Shown here: positions 1 to 8,368 of the stretch, piece by piece
How positions within the stretch are numbered: position 1 is the first letter of the stretch
Layout of the letters: every line of letters begins with the position of its first letter
DNA from: a candidate division BRC1 bacterium ADurb.Bin183
Lineage (GTDB): Bacteria; Sumerlaeota; Sumerlaeia; MWCT01
Length of the DNA: 64,000 bases
Assembly: GCA_002070185.1 (NCBI GenBank)
Contig: MWCT01000010.1
Span: forward strand, 1 to 64,000
Reading direction: 5' to 3'
Position numbers and translations under genes: made by a program
The notes under the pieces: model-generated
The model's input: the letters and a program-made list of their open reading frames with translations, nothing else
Database searches by the model: none
What the model was told of the DNA's origin: nothing

Positions 1-210
1 AAATACCTTCCTTACCGCCGCTTCCACATCCTCCGCCGTATGCTCGAACAACTGGGCATCAATCCGCAGCGTCTGGAACTTCAATGGGTCTCCGCCTCCG
101 AGAGTAAACAGTTTCAGGAGGTTGTAAATTCTTTCTGCGAAAAAATCGCCGCGATGGATAAGTTGCAGATTCCATCTGCTAAAAAGGTATCGCAAGGAGT
201 TGCGACATGA
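1..210 (+). CDS. MvhD/FrhD-type hydrogenase delta subunit, C-terminal part (5' end outside window)
   Basis: An open frame runs in from the window edge and ends at a TGA overlapping the next ATG. Its last 69 residues match the C-terminal pattern of the methyl-viologen-reducing hydrogenase delta subunit: an R-R-x-L-x-Q-L-G-I-N-P-x-R segment followed by L-Q-W-V-S-A-S-E and an F-x-x-V-V-N-x-F helix. In this family the protein carries a 2Fe-2S cluster and passes electrons from the hydrogenase small subunit to an HdrA-like flavoprotein; its cysteines would lie upstream of the window. It may be a separate MvhD or the tail of an HdrA-MvhD fusion, which cannot be decided here. The ATGA overlap with the next gene shows translational coupling within the hydrogenase operon. 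Confidence 0.82.
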   Translation, partial: KYLPYRRFHILRRMLEQLGINPQRLELQWVSASESKQFQEVVNSFCEKIAAMDKLQIPSAKKVSQGVAT

Positions 211-902
211 GCAAGAAACAGGAACAAGTCTCCGTTTTTATCATGGGCAAAAAGTTTATGGTTCCCGCCGCTTCAACCATCATGAGCGCGCTGGAATATT
301 CCGGCTTTCAACTCAAAAGGGGAGTGGGCTGCCGCGAGGGTTTCTGCGGCGCATGCGCCACCGTCTATCGCCTGAAAGATGATTTCAAAATCCGCACCGG
401 GCTTGCATGTCAGACCGTTGTGCAAGAAGGAATGCTCATCGCGCAGATTCCCTTCGTCCCCGCCGTGAAACCCGTTTATGATATTTCAAAACTCGAGCCA
501 ACTATTACAATATTCAAACAACTTTACCCCGAAACTTTCCGCTGTCTTGGATGCAACACATGCTCCAAGGCATGCCCGCAGGATATCCGCGTGATGGATT
601 ATATCAACGCCGTTGAGCGCGGAGACCTTGCCAAAGCGGCTGAACTTTCTTATGACTGCATCCGATGCGGGATGTGCGCCTTGCGTTGTCCGGCGGAAAT
701 CGGTCAATTCAATGTGGCGATTTTGGCGCAGCGGCTTTATGGGAGCTGTCTGGCGCCGAAATCAAAGGAGATGATTGAGCGCGTTGAACAAATTCGCAAA
801 GGGCAGTTCAATGAAGAAATGGCGGCAATCAAGGCAACGGACAAAGCCGCATTAAAAAAAATGTATTATGAAAGGGATATCGAACCCGGAGAATCAGTAT
901 AG
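207..902 (+). CDS. Iron-sulphur subunit with one 2Fe-2S and two 4Fe-4S motifs (FrdB/TfrB/HdrC-like)
   Basis: The 231-residue protein has an N-terminal plant-type ferredoxin domain with Cys42, 47, 50 and 68. A helical dicluster domain follows, with two complete C-x2-C-x2-C-x3-C-P motifs (Cys113-123 and Cys151-161). This is the order of SdhB/FrdB and of the N-terminal part of thiol:fumarate reductase TfrB. However, the second motif is a full 4Fe-4S set rather than the 3Fe-4S set usual in SdhB, and no CCG (HdrB) domain follows. It most likely wires the MvhD/hydrogenase electron chain to the fumarate-reductase-like flavoprotein encoded next. The start overlaps the MvhD stop. No membrane anchor subunit is visible in the window, so a soluble cytoplasmic complex is inferred. 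Confidence 0.85.
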   Translation: MSKKQEQVSVFIMGKKFMVPAASTIMSALEYSGFQLKRGVGCREGFCGACATVYRLKDDFKIRTGLACQTVVQEGMLIAQIPFVPAVKPVYDISKLEPTITIFKQLYPETFRCLGCNTCSKACPQDIRVMDYINAVERGDLAKAAELSYDCIRCGMCALRCPAEIGQFNVAILAQRLYGSCLAPKSKEMIERVEQIRKGQFNEEMAAIKATDKAALKKMYYERDIEPGESV

Positions 903-915
903 CGAGGATTTATTT

Positions 916-2601
916 ATGTATCCTTCCTACATGCACGAATCGTTGAAATTGGTGGAGCAGACAAGACCCGCACGGCTGAAAATTGCTCGCGAAAAGGGAC
1001 GCTCAAAAATTTTCCCCTCCATGACGGCGGAAGAGCGCGAGGATGTCCTTCATAAATTCCACCCCGATTATAAAAAGGACGCCAAGCACGCGGTGCGCAT
1101 CGGACCCAATGCCGGCGAAGAAATTACAACGGAAGTGGCGGATATTCTGGAGTCCTGGCCCCGCATCAATCCCGACACTTTCGAGCCCATGTTAAAAAAG
1201 CCGGATATGGAAACGGATGTTCTTGTGGTCGGAGGCGGCTCGGCAGGGGCGTCCGCCGCTCTCCTTGCCGAACAGACGGGCGCGCGCGTCCTGCTTGTAA
1301 CCAAACTCCGCCTTGGCGATTCAAACTCCGTCATGGCGCAAGGCGGAATTCAGGCTGCTGTCAATCCGCAGGATTCCCCCGTCCGCCATTATCTGGACGT
1401 TATGGGCGGCGGGCACTTCGATAATAAACCGGAACTTGTAGAAGCGCTCGCAATGGATGCGCCGCTTGTTGTTGAATGGCTGACGGAGCTCGGCGTCATG
1501 TTCGACCGTCTGCCGGATGGCAAACTCAAAACACGCCACGGCGGCGGAACATCGCGCACCAGAATGCTCTCCTGCAAAGATTACACCGGCTCGGGAATTT
1601 TGCGCGTCCTGCGCGATGAAATCGAATGCCGAAACGAACGCATACGCGTCATGGACTTCACGCCCGCCGTTGAACTTTTGATGGATGCAGAGGGACGCGT
1701 GGCGGGCGCAATCGTCCAGAATTTTGAAACCGATGAATACTTCATTGTCCGCGCAAAAGCCGTTGTTATGGCAACCGGCGGGTTGGGACGGCTTCACACG
1801 CAAGGATTTCCCACTACCAACCATTACGGAGCCACATGCGATGGCGTGGTGCTTGGTTATCGCGCCGGCGCAAAGATGCTCTATATGGATTCAGTGCAAT
1901 ACCACCCGACAGGCGCCGTTTATCCAGAACAGATTCTCGGATTCCTTGTGACTGAAAAAGTTCGCGGACTCGGAGGGCAGCCAGTGAACAAAGAAGGCAA
2001 CCTCTTTGTTTTTCCGCTGGAGCCTCGCGATGTGGAGGCATCCGCCTTTATCCGCGAGTGCCTTGAGCGCAATAACGGCATCGCCACGCCATCCGGTCAG
2101 CAGGGCATCTGGCTTGATTCCCCCATCATCGAGGAATTGGAAAAACCCGGCACTATCGAACGCGAACTGCCCGCCATGGTGCGCCAGTTCAAACGCTTCG
2201 GAATAGATATCACCAAAGAGCCGATGCTCGTTTATCCCACGCTTCATTTCCAAAATGGCGGACTCGATGTCAACGCTCAATGCGAAACCAACATTCCCGG
2301 TCTTTATGCGGCAGGGGAGGTGCAAGGCGGAACGCACGGGCGCAACCGCCTGATGGGCAATTCGCAATTGGAAATAACCGTCTTCGGCAGACGCGCGGGC
2401 AAATTCGCCGCGGAGTATGCCCTTGCATTGAAAAAAGAGCTGCCGCTGAATCTTGACCATGTGCGCGCATTTTCGAAAGAAGTGCAAAAATTGGGCATTG
2501 ACCGAAGCCGCGTTTCTCCTATTCTTTTGCCCGATTATATTCCTTCCCATATAAAAGAAAAACAAATGACCTCCCACTATCTTGGAACGGTCAGGGGATA
2601 A
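916..2601 (+). CDS. Fumarate reductase/succinate dehydrogenase-like flavoprotein subunit (TfrA/FrdA family)
   Basis: I chose ATG 916, which has a GAGGA ribosome site, over ATG 868, which lies inside the previous gene; this gives 561 residues. An FAD-binding Rossmann motif (G-G-G-S-A-G, about residues 106-111) is followed by a S-N-S-V-M-A-Q-G-G segment at 136-144. There the histidine that carries covalent FAD in membrane FrdA/SdhA is replaced by asparagine, so FAD is probably non-covalent, as in TfrA and NadB. Family active-site regions are present: the H-P-T-G motif, an E-K-V-R-G-x-G-G arginine loop and the C-terminal H-G-x-N-R-L-M-G-N-S motif. It would reduce fumarate or a similar dicarboxylate, or oxidise succinate, in the cytoplasm using electrons from its iron-sulphur partner. 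L-aspartate oxidase is less likely given the neighbours. A preceding extension of about 95 residues is unassigned. Confidence 0.85.
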   Translation: MYPSYMHESLKLVEQTRPARLKIAREKGRSKIFPSMTAEEREDVLHKFHPDYKKDAKHAVRIGPNAGEEITTEVADILESWPRINPDTFEPMLKKPDMETDVLVVGGGSAGASAALLAEQTGARVLLVTKLRLGDSNSVMAQGGIQAAVNPQDSPVRHYLDVMGGGHFDNKPELVEALAMDAPLVVEWLTELGVMFDRLPDGKLKTRHGGGTSRTRMLSCKDYTGSGILRVLRDEIECRNERIRVMDFTPAVELLMDAEGRVAGAIVQNFETDEYFIVRAKAVVMATGGLGRLHTQGFPTTNHYGATCDGVVLGYRAGAKMLYMDSVQYHPTGAVYPEQILGFLVTEKVRGLGGQPVNKEGNLFVFPLEPRDVEASAFIRECLERNNGIATPSGQQGIWLDSPIIEELEKPGTIERELPAMVRQFKRFGIDITKEPMLVYPTLHFQNGGLDVNAQCETNIPGLYAAGEVQGGTHGRNRLMGNSQLEITVFGRRAGKFAAEYALALKKELPLNLDHVRAFSKEVQKLGIDRSRVSPILLPDYIPSHIKEKQMTSHYLGTVRG

Positions 2602-2606
2602 AACCA

Positions 2607-3602
2607 ATGGCGGAGCAAAAACTCAAACTTGCGTTTTACTGGGCGGCGGGATGCGGCGGCTGCGAAGTCTCCGTTCTTGATATTGACGAAAAAATCCTCG
2701 ATGTGGCTGCCGCCGCGGAGATTGTCATGTGGCCTGTGGCTATAGACACCAAATACAAGGAGATCCGCGCCCTGCCCGATAAAACCATAGACATCACATT
2801 TTTCAACGGCGCCATACGCAATAATGAAAACGAGGAGATGGCGCATCTCTTCCGCGCAAAATCAAAAATACTCATCGCCTTTGGCGTCTGCGCCGTAGGC
2901 GGCGGCATCGTCGGACTGGGCAATATCTATGATAAAAAAGAACTCCTTGAAGAGGCTTTTATCAATACGCCCTCAACCGAGAATGACGATAAAATTATAC
3001 CCGCTCCCAAATATAAAATGCCGGAAGGCGAAGTCCATCTGCCCATCTTGAACGAAGCCGCCCGCGCGCTGGATCAGGTGACGTCTGTGGATTATTACAT
3101 CCCCGGCTGCCCCCCGCAGGCTTCGCAGGTTTTGGATGCCGTCAATGCAATTCTCGAAGGCAATCTGCCGCCAAAAGGCTCTGTCATAGGCTCGCAAAAA
3201 ACACTCTGTGATGAATGCGAGCGACGCCCGAAAGAAGGCGAATTTAAAAAAATTAAATCCATTGCGGACCGTCTGGATGTGGAGCCCGACCCTGAAAAAT
3301 GCTTGCTGGAACAAGGTTTCATCTGCATGGGACCCGCTACGCGCGGAGGTTGCGGCGCCAAATGCCCATCGGCAAACGTCCCCTGCACCGGTTGCTCCGG
3401 ACCCGCGCCACATGTGAAGGATCAGGGCGCAAAAATGATAAGCGCGCTTGCTTCCATTCTTCAAACCGAGGATGAAGAAAAGAAAACCGATGAGGACATC
3501 ATGCGCGAAATTCAAAAAATCAAAGACCCGATAGGAACGTTTTATCGCTATTTTCTTGCGCGTTCTATTATTCCCCAAAAGGTGAAAGACTATGAGCCAT
3601 AA
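2607..3602 (+). CDS. [NiFe] hydrogenase small subunit, MvhG-like (group 3)
   Basis: The 331-residue protein has the small-subunit pattern: C-G-G-C at the N-terminus for the proximal cluster, a P-G-C-P-P motif in the middle, and a cysteine-rich C-terminal ferredoxin-like part (C-D-E-C, C-L-L-E-Q-G-F-I-C, and G-G-C-G-A-K-C...C-x2-C). These ligands serve three iron-sulphur clusters that carry electrons from the NiFe site to MvhD. There is no Tat signal peptide, so the enzyme is cytoplasmic. An AGGGGA ribosome site precedes the ATG, and the 3' end overlaps the large-subunit start by 11 bases. Together with MvhD and the large subunit this is the layout of group 3c (Mvh-type) hydrogenases. Confidence 0.92.
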   Translation: MAEQKLKLAFYWAAGCGGCEVSVLDIDEKILDVAAAAEIVMWPVAIDTKYKEIRALPDKTIDITFFNGAIRNNENEEMAHLFRAKSKILIAFGVCAVGGGIVGLGNIYDKKELLEEAFINTPSTENDDKIIPAPKYKMPEGEVHLPILNEAARALDQVTSVDYYIPGCPPQASQVLDAVNAILEGNLPPKGSVIGSQKTLCDECERRPKEGEFKKIKSIADRLDVEPDPEKCLLEQGFICMGPATRGGCGAKCPSANVPCTGCSGPAPHVKDQGAKMISALASILQTEDEEKKTDEDIMREIQKIKDPIGTFYRYFLARSIIPQKVKDYEP

Positions 3603-5073
3603 TCACAGCCATATAAGCATTGACCCCGTCACCCGGCTTGAGGGGCACGGCAAAATTGAAATATTCCTCAACGCCGCTGGCGAAGTGGAAAACGCATATC
3701 TGCAAGTGCCGGAACTGCGCGGATTTGAAAAATTCTCCCAAGGACGCGAAGCAATCGCCATGCCGGAAATCACAAGCCGCATCTGCGGCGTATGCTCGCC
3801 CTCGCACCATCTCGCCTCCGTAAAGGCGCTGGATGCCGCTTTTAGCGCGCCGCCGACCGTGCCCGCGCGCAAAATACGCGAACTCATGTATAACGGTTAC
3901 ATGATATATGACCACATCCTCCACTTTTTTTATCTGGGCGGACCTGATTTTGTGGTGGGACCAAAGGCGGAAAAAGGCAAGCGCAACATCCTCGGCGTGA
4001 TTGAAAAAGTCAGCCCGGAATTTGCAAAAGACGTCATCCGCCACCGTTCGTATGGGCAGAAGATTATCGAAATAATCAGCGGAAAACCCATCAGTCCCGT
4101 TTGCGGCATTCCCGGCGGCGTTAATAAAAAACTTAAACCCGAAGACGTTGCTGAAATAAAAAAAATGGGAGAGTCTTCCATCATCTTTGTGCAAAAAACC
4201 CTTGACCTCTTCCGCGACCTTGTTCTGGCTAACAAAGATTATCTTAATTTAATCCTCAACCCGATATATCGCCTTGAATGTTACGACATGAGTTTAGTGG
4301 ATGAGAATAACCGTTTTAAATTTTATGATGGCATTATTCGAGTCACAGCGCCCGACGGCAAAGAGGCATTCAAATTTCCCGCCGCCGACTATCTCGAATA
4401 CATCGCTGAAAAGGTCGTCCCATGGTCTTATGTAAAAATCCCCTACCTGAAAAAGATTGGATGGAAGGACGCGCAGGCGGGCGCGGACAGCGGCTTTTAT
4501 CGCGTCGGACCTCTGGCGCGCTTGAACGTTTGCGATGGAATGACCACCCCGCTTGCGCAAAAAGAATACGAAAAGTATTTCAGCACGCTGGGCGGAAAAC
4601 CCGTCCACAACACCCTTGCCTATCACTGGGCGCGTCTGGTGGAACTGCTCCACGCCGCGGAGATGGTGGTGCGTCTCGCCGATGATCCGGATGTTATTAG
4701 AGAGGAAATCCGCCAACCCGTCGGCGCCGCCGGAGAAGGCGTTGGCGTTGTTGAAGCTGCCCGCGGCACGTTAATCCATCATTACAAACTGACGCCCGAG
4801 CGATTGATTGAAAAAGCCAACATGATAGTCGCCACAACGCACAACAAAATGCCCATCTGCCTTTCCATACGCGACGCCGCCAAAGGGCTCATCAAAGGCG
4901 GAGCGCCGGATGAAGGCACTCTCAACATGATAGAAATGGCTTTCCGCGCCTACGACCCCTGCTTTGCATGCGCCTCGCACGTCATCGAAGGCGGAGTCGG
5001 GTTTGATATTGTCATCCACGATCACAGGGGAGATATGATATTCCAGCGTTCGCGCGACCTGACATTATTATGA
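3592..5073 (+). CDS. [NiFe] hydrogenase large subunit, MvhA-like (group 3)
   Basis: The 493-residue catalytic subunit has both nickel-binding cysteine pairs: R-I-C-G-V-C near the N-terminus and D-P-C-F-A-C-A-S-H near the C-terminus. About 30 residues follow the conserved histidine. In this family such a tail is removed by a specific endopeptidase after nickel insertion, and a candidate protease gene overlaps this gene by four bases. The protein splits or forms H2 in the cytoplasm and exchanges electrons with the small subunit. The early D-P-V-T-R-L-E-G-H-G segment is also typical of the family. The Mvh-type assignment rests mainly on the adjoining MvhD and Hdr/Tfr-like genes. Confidence 0.93.
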   Translation: MSHNHSHISIDPVTRLEGHGKIEIFLNAAGEVENAYLQVPELRGFEKFSQGREAIAMPEITSRICGVCSPSHHLASVKALDAAFSAPPTVPARKIRELMYNGYMIYDHILHFFYLGGPDFVVGPKAEKGKRNILGVIEKVSPEFAKDVIRHRSYGQKIIEIISGKPISPVCGIPGGVNKKLKPEDVAEIKKMGESSIIFVQKTLDLFRDLVLANKDYLNLILNPIYRLECYDMSLVDENNRFKFYDGIIRVTAPDGKEAFKFPAADYLEYIAEKVVPWSYVKIPYLKKIGWKDAQAGADSGFYRVGPLARLNVCDGMTTPLAQKEYEKYFSTLGGKPVHNTLAYHWARLVELLHAAEMVVRLADDPDVIREEIRQPVGAAGEGVGVVEAARGTLIHHYKLTPERLIEKANMIVATTHNKMPICLSIRDAAKGLIKGGAPDEGTLNMIEMAFRAYDPCFACASHVIEGGVGFDIVIHDHRGDMIFQRSRDLTLL

Positions 5074-5552
5074 ACCCTCCAAAGACTCTGATTCTCGGCA
5101 TCGGTAACGCCATTCGCGGCGACGACGCTATCGGGCTGCTGCTTGCGCGCGAACTTGCAAAAGACCCGCCGCCCGAAACAACCGTGCGCGAATTGGAAAC
5201 CTCAGGTTTCGAAATCCTCGATACCATAGCCGGTTTTTCAACTGTGATTATCATTGACGCCATGCGGGCAAAAAAAGACGATTCTGTGGGAGAAGTTATT
5301 TGCGCGCCTCTGGATGCCTCGCATCCAACCGCAACCCTTCTCCCGTCGCACGGATTTGATTTTTCTCAACTCATTCAAACATGGCGGCGAGCCCATCCCG
5401 AACGCATCCCCGCCGACATTTTTTTCATCCTGATAAAGGCGGCTGATGTGGACGAATTCCGCGAAGGCTTGAGCCGTCCGCTTCAAATGAAATTCGCCCA
5501 GATACTGGATGATGTCCGCGCAGAAATTAAGAATTTATTGAGACTGGATTAA
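5070..5552 (+). CDS. Hydrogenase maturation endopeptidase (HyaD/HycI/FrcD family)
   Basis: The 160-residue protein begins with I-L-G-I-G-N-x-x-R-G-D-D-A-I-G, the signature of the nickel-dependent proteases that trim the large-subunit C-terminus. The length is normal for the family. The ATGA overlap with the large subunit shows it is the last gene of the operon, and it presumably processes the upstream MvhA-like protein. A second, only distantly similar protease at 19018-19527 sits in the other hydrogenase operon, in line with the one-protease-per-hydrogenase rule. The gene ends 15 bases from the convergent MarC-like gene; no strong terminator hairpin is visible between them. Confidence 0.9.
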   Translation: MNPPKTLILGIGNAIRGDDAIGLLLARELAKDPPPETTVRELETSGFEILDTIAGFSTVIIIDAMRAKKDDSVGEVICAPLDASHPTATLLPSHGFDFSQLIQTWRRAHPERIPADIFFILIKAADVDEFREGLSRPLQMKFAQILDDVRAEIKNLLRLD

Positions 5553-5566
5553 AAATAAATCTAAGA

Positions 5567-6262
5567 CTATGACCCTTTGCGGATAATCTCGCGCACCATC
5601 TCGACAACGCCGTCTTTGATGAATTCCACCGCCATCGCTGCAAGGATGAGCCCCAATATCCGCGAAATAATTTCAATAATCCGTTCTCCAAAAATAGCAG
5701 AAATCTTGCCTGAAAAATAAAGCATCAACCAAGTGATAGATATGCACATGAGCAGCGCAACTAACGGAACGGCAAAACCATGTTGTTGGGAAAGGATGAT
5801 AATTGTGGATATCGCGCCGGGACCGCACAAAAGCGGCGTCCCGATAACAACCGCCGCCACCTTTGCGTTATCGTTACTTTTGTGAAATTCCATACCCAAC
5901 ACCTGATTGATTCCAAGAATCAAAAGGATTACGCCGCCTGCCACAATAAAACTTGAAATGGTCAAACTCAGCAATCCAAACAAGAGTTGACCCGCAAAAA
6001 GGAATATTAAAAGAAGGGCGAACGCAACAACAACAGCCACAAAGGCTTGACTGGCGCGTTCTTTCTTTTTCATCTCCCGCGTCAATGAAACAAAAACCAT
6101 CATGCCCAAAAAAGGGTCGAGAATAATTATCAAAATCACAAAAGATTTGATTGTATTAAAAACAAAATCGTGAAACAATTGCGGACTCTCCCGAGATAAT
6201 TTCTTAATAATGAGGATACCATCTTTCGAGCAAGACTGGCGGTCAATAAGTTTCGAGTTCAA
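5567..6262 (-). CDS. MarC/UPF0056-family integral membrane protein
   Basis: About 231 residues with six hydrophobic segments and the MarC-family pattern: an I-I-L-D-P-F-x-G-M-M-V-F-V-S-L-T segment in the first helix, a G-x-I-L-L-I-L-G-I-N-Q-V-L-G loop, and the central G-T-P-L-L-C-G-P-G-A-I-S-T segment. The family resides in the inner membrane; its transport role is poorly defined. The frame opens with a TTG and no in-frame ATG precedes the first helix, so the true start is uncertain and could be an internal TTG about 30 codons later. It lies downstream of the P5C dehydrogenase gene on the same strand with a gap of about 140 bases, so co-transcription is possible but not evident. Confidence 0.85.
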   Translation of the reverse strand: MNSKLIDRQSCSKDGILIIKKLSRESPQLFHDFVFNTIKSFVILIIILDPFLGMMVFVSLTREMKKKERASQAFVAVVVAFALLLIFLFAGQLLFGLLSLTISSFIVAGGVILLILGINQVLGMEFHKSNDNAKVAAVVIGTPLLCGPGAISTIIILSQQHGFAVPLVALLMCISITWLMLYFSGKISAIFGERIIEIISRILGLILAAMAVEFIKDGVVEMVREIIRKGS

Positions 6263-6404
6263 ACACAGTTATTTGCAGTTGATTTTTTTTATACCTGATT
6301 TATATTTTACAAGATAATTAGTTTATTAGCGCGGACTATCATCTTTTTGCTGCGCGATCCCGCATCAAATAATATATCCCTTCAATTTAAAACTGGCAGC
6401 CTTA

Positions 6405-8030
6405 TTATCCCAAGAAAGGATACCGATAGTTCCTCGGCGGAGCAAGATTCTCCTTGATAACGCGGGGAGTAACCCATCGCAAAAGGTTCAACATACTGCC
6501 CGCTTTGTCATTGGTGCCGGAGGCGCGGGAGCCGCCAAATGGCTGCTGCCCCACAACAGCGCCGGTGGGTTTATCGTTGATGTAAAAATTCCCCGCCGCA
6601 TATCTCAACCTTTCGCGCGCTTTGTTAATCGCATAACGCTCCCGCGCGAATATCGCGCCCGTTAATCCGTAAGGACTGGTCTCATTGCAAATATTCAAAA
6701 CTTCATCAAACTTATTTTCCGGATAAACATAAATCGTCAGCACAGGACCAAATATCTCCTCGCACATCAGCTTCGATTGCGGCGCCGTTGACTGCACAAC
6801 CGTCGGCTGGATGAAATATCCCTGTGAATCGTCAAACGTCCCGCCGCAGATGATTTTATACTCCCGACTTTTTTGAGCAATCTTGATATAGTCCGTAATT
6901 GAATTGAATGAACTCCTATCAATCACAGCGTTCATGAAATTGGAAAAATCGCACACATCGCCAACCTTGATGGTGGAAATCTCCTCTTGCAAACGTCTTT
7001 TAAGCCCGTTCCAAAGCGAGTCCGGCACATAAGCGCGGCTGGCGGCGGAGCATTTTTGCCCCTGATATTCGAATGCGCCGCGAATAAGCGCCGTTGACAG
7101 GGCGTCCATATCCGCCGAAGAATGCGCAACGACAAAATCCTTCCCGCCCGTCTCGCCGACAATACGCGGATAATTTTTATACCGTGTGACGTCGCTTCCA
7201 ATAACCTTCCAGATGTCGGCAAACACAGCGGTCGAACCCGTGAAATGCACGCCCGCCAAACCCGAGTGGTTCAAAACAATCGGACCCATCATCGAGCCGG
7301 CTCCCGGAACAAAATTTATCACCCCATCGGGCAACCCTGCCTCCTGTAAAATCTTCATGATGTAATAAGCGGGCAGCATAGCAGAGGATGCCGGTTTCCA
7401 GACCACAGTATTCCCCATGAGTGCGAGCGATGTGGGCAGATTGCCCGCAATAGCGGCAAAATTAAAGGGCGTGATTGCGAAGACGAAACCCTCCAGCGGG
7501 CGGTGCTCCATATAATTCACAGTCTCGCGTGTGGAAAGCGGATGTTCGTCAAAAATGCGAGTCATATAATATGGATTAAACCGCCAAAAATCTATCAGCT
7601 CGCAAGCGGAGTCAATCTCCGCCTGATGACAGGATTTACTCATGCAGAGCATCGTTGCGGCATTGGCTGCCATGCGGTATTTGCCGGACAGGAGTTCCGC
7701 TGCGCGCAACAAAATAGCGGCGCGTGAAACCCAATCAAGGGCGCTCCATTCCCTATGGGCTTTAGCCGCCACTTTGATGGCAAGCGTAATTTCCTTTAAC
7801 CCCGCCTTGTGATATTTGCCCAGCGATGATTTATGATTATGAGGCGGATGCATCTCTTCCACATTGCCCGTCCAAACCTCCTTCCCGCCGATGAGACAGG
7901 GAATTTCAACAGGATGGGCAAGCATATCTTTCAGGCAGGTTTGCAGCTCCGAGCGTTCTTTGGAACCGGACTCATAAGATAAAACAGGCTCATTGTCCGG
8001 TTTGCGAATTTGGACAAAACCATTCAACAT
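6405..8030 (-). CDS. pruA: 1-pyrroline-5-carboxylate dehydrogenase (L-glutamate gamma-semialdehyde dehydrogenase)
   Basis: Start taken at the ATG at 8030, preceded by a perfect AAGGAGG site, giving 541 residues, the usual length for this group; a longer frame to 8090 lacks such a site. The protein has the aldehyde dehydrogenase fold: the G-E-T-G-G-K-D segment with the general-base glutamate region, and Q-G-Q-K-C-S-A with the nucleophilic cysteine. The C-terminal Q-P-F-G-G-S-R-A-S-G-T-N-D-K motif is characteristic of P5C dehydrogenases. It oxidises glutamate semialdehyde to glutamate with NAD+ in the cytoplasm, the last step of proline breakdown. No proline dehydrogenase gene is in the window. 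proB, for proline synthesis, lies far away at 55574-56725. Confidence 0.92.
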   Translation of the reverse strand: MLNGFVQIRKPDNEPVLSYESGSKERSELQTCLKDMLAHPVEIPCLIGGKEVWTGNVEEMHPPHNHKSSLGKYHKAGLKEITLAIKVAAKAHREWSALDWVSRAAILLRAAELLSGKYRMAANAATMLCMSKSCHQAEIDSACELIDFWRFNPYYMTRIFDEHPLSTRETVNYMEHRPLEGFVFAITPFNFAAIAGNLPTSLALMGNTVVWKPASSAMLPAYYIMKILQEAGLPDGVINFVPGAGSMMGPIVLNHSGLAGVHFTGSTAVFADIWKVIGSDVTRYKNYPRIVGETGGKDFVVAHSSADMDALSTALIRGAFEYQGQKCSAASRAYVPDSLWNGLKRRLQEEISTIKVGDVCDFSNFMNAVIDRSSFNSITDYIKIAQKSREYKIICGGTFDDSQGYFIQPTVVQSTAPQSKLMCEEIFGPVLTIYVYPENKFDEVLNICNETSPYGLTGAIFARERYAINKARERLRYAAGNFYINDKPTGAVVGQQPFGGSRASGTNDKAGSMLNLLRWVTPRVIKENLAPPRNYRYPFLG

Positions 8031-8219
8031 AACAAACCTCCTTGAAAAGGACTGACATTCATTAATGAAAGCGGCGCGTATCAGTGTCAAGCAAATACAG
8101 GCGCAAAAATGAAAAAATTTCGCAAAATTGCACTTGACGCAGGTTCGGTTGGATTAATAAACAAATATAACATTTTGTTTTGACGGCTTATAAAAGCCCT
8201 GAAAAGTGAATTGTTTAAA

Positions 8220-8350
8220 GAAGAAGCCGCGGCTTCTCACCTGATACTCCGCCTTGCGCGGAGTCCCTGGGTTAAAACATAACGCCCACTTTACAACGTG
8301 GGTTATTGTGTTTTGAACAAAGGCGGGAGAGGAGTCTCCCGCTTTTTTAT
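8220..8350 (+). promoter_or_regulatory. Structured leader upstream of infC with an attenuator
   Basis: Four inverted repeats follow in a row: GAAGCC/GGCTTC (8222-8235), CTCCGC/GCGGAG (8248-8264), a stem around CCCAC/GTGGG (about 8275-8316), and an intrinsic terminator ending in six Ts. No gene on this strand lies upstream, because pruA is divergent, so the terminator sits inside the 5' untranslated region of infC. In Bacillus and relatives the infC-rpmI-rplT operon is controlled by an L20-binding leader with an attenuator. A similar feedback is plausible here, but I cannot assign the element to a known Rfam family by eye. Confidence 0.6.
8323..8348 (+). terminator. Intrinsic terminator/attenuator before infC
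   Basis: A perfect 8-bp stem (GCGGGAGA / TCTCCCGC) with a four-base loop is followed directly by six Ts. It ends six bases before the infC ribosome-binding site, so read-through or antitermination must occur for infC expression unless a second promoter exists. Confidence 0.75.
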
Positions 8351-8368
8351 TTGAGGAGGTGATTTGGG

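Noticed and set aside
868..915. Upstream ATG start for the flavoprotein gene
   Set aside because: Lies inside the preceding gene and lacks a ribosome site, whereas ATG 916 has GAGGA at the right distance.
1891..2607. Long minus-strand frame opposite the flavoprotein
   Set aside because: Shadow of a strongly conserved gene on the other strand; no ribosome site or family pattern.
8134..8160. TTGACG with TAATAA as a promoter for the infC leader
   Set aside because: Spacing is only 15 bases and the -10 match is weak, so it is not listed as a feature.
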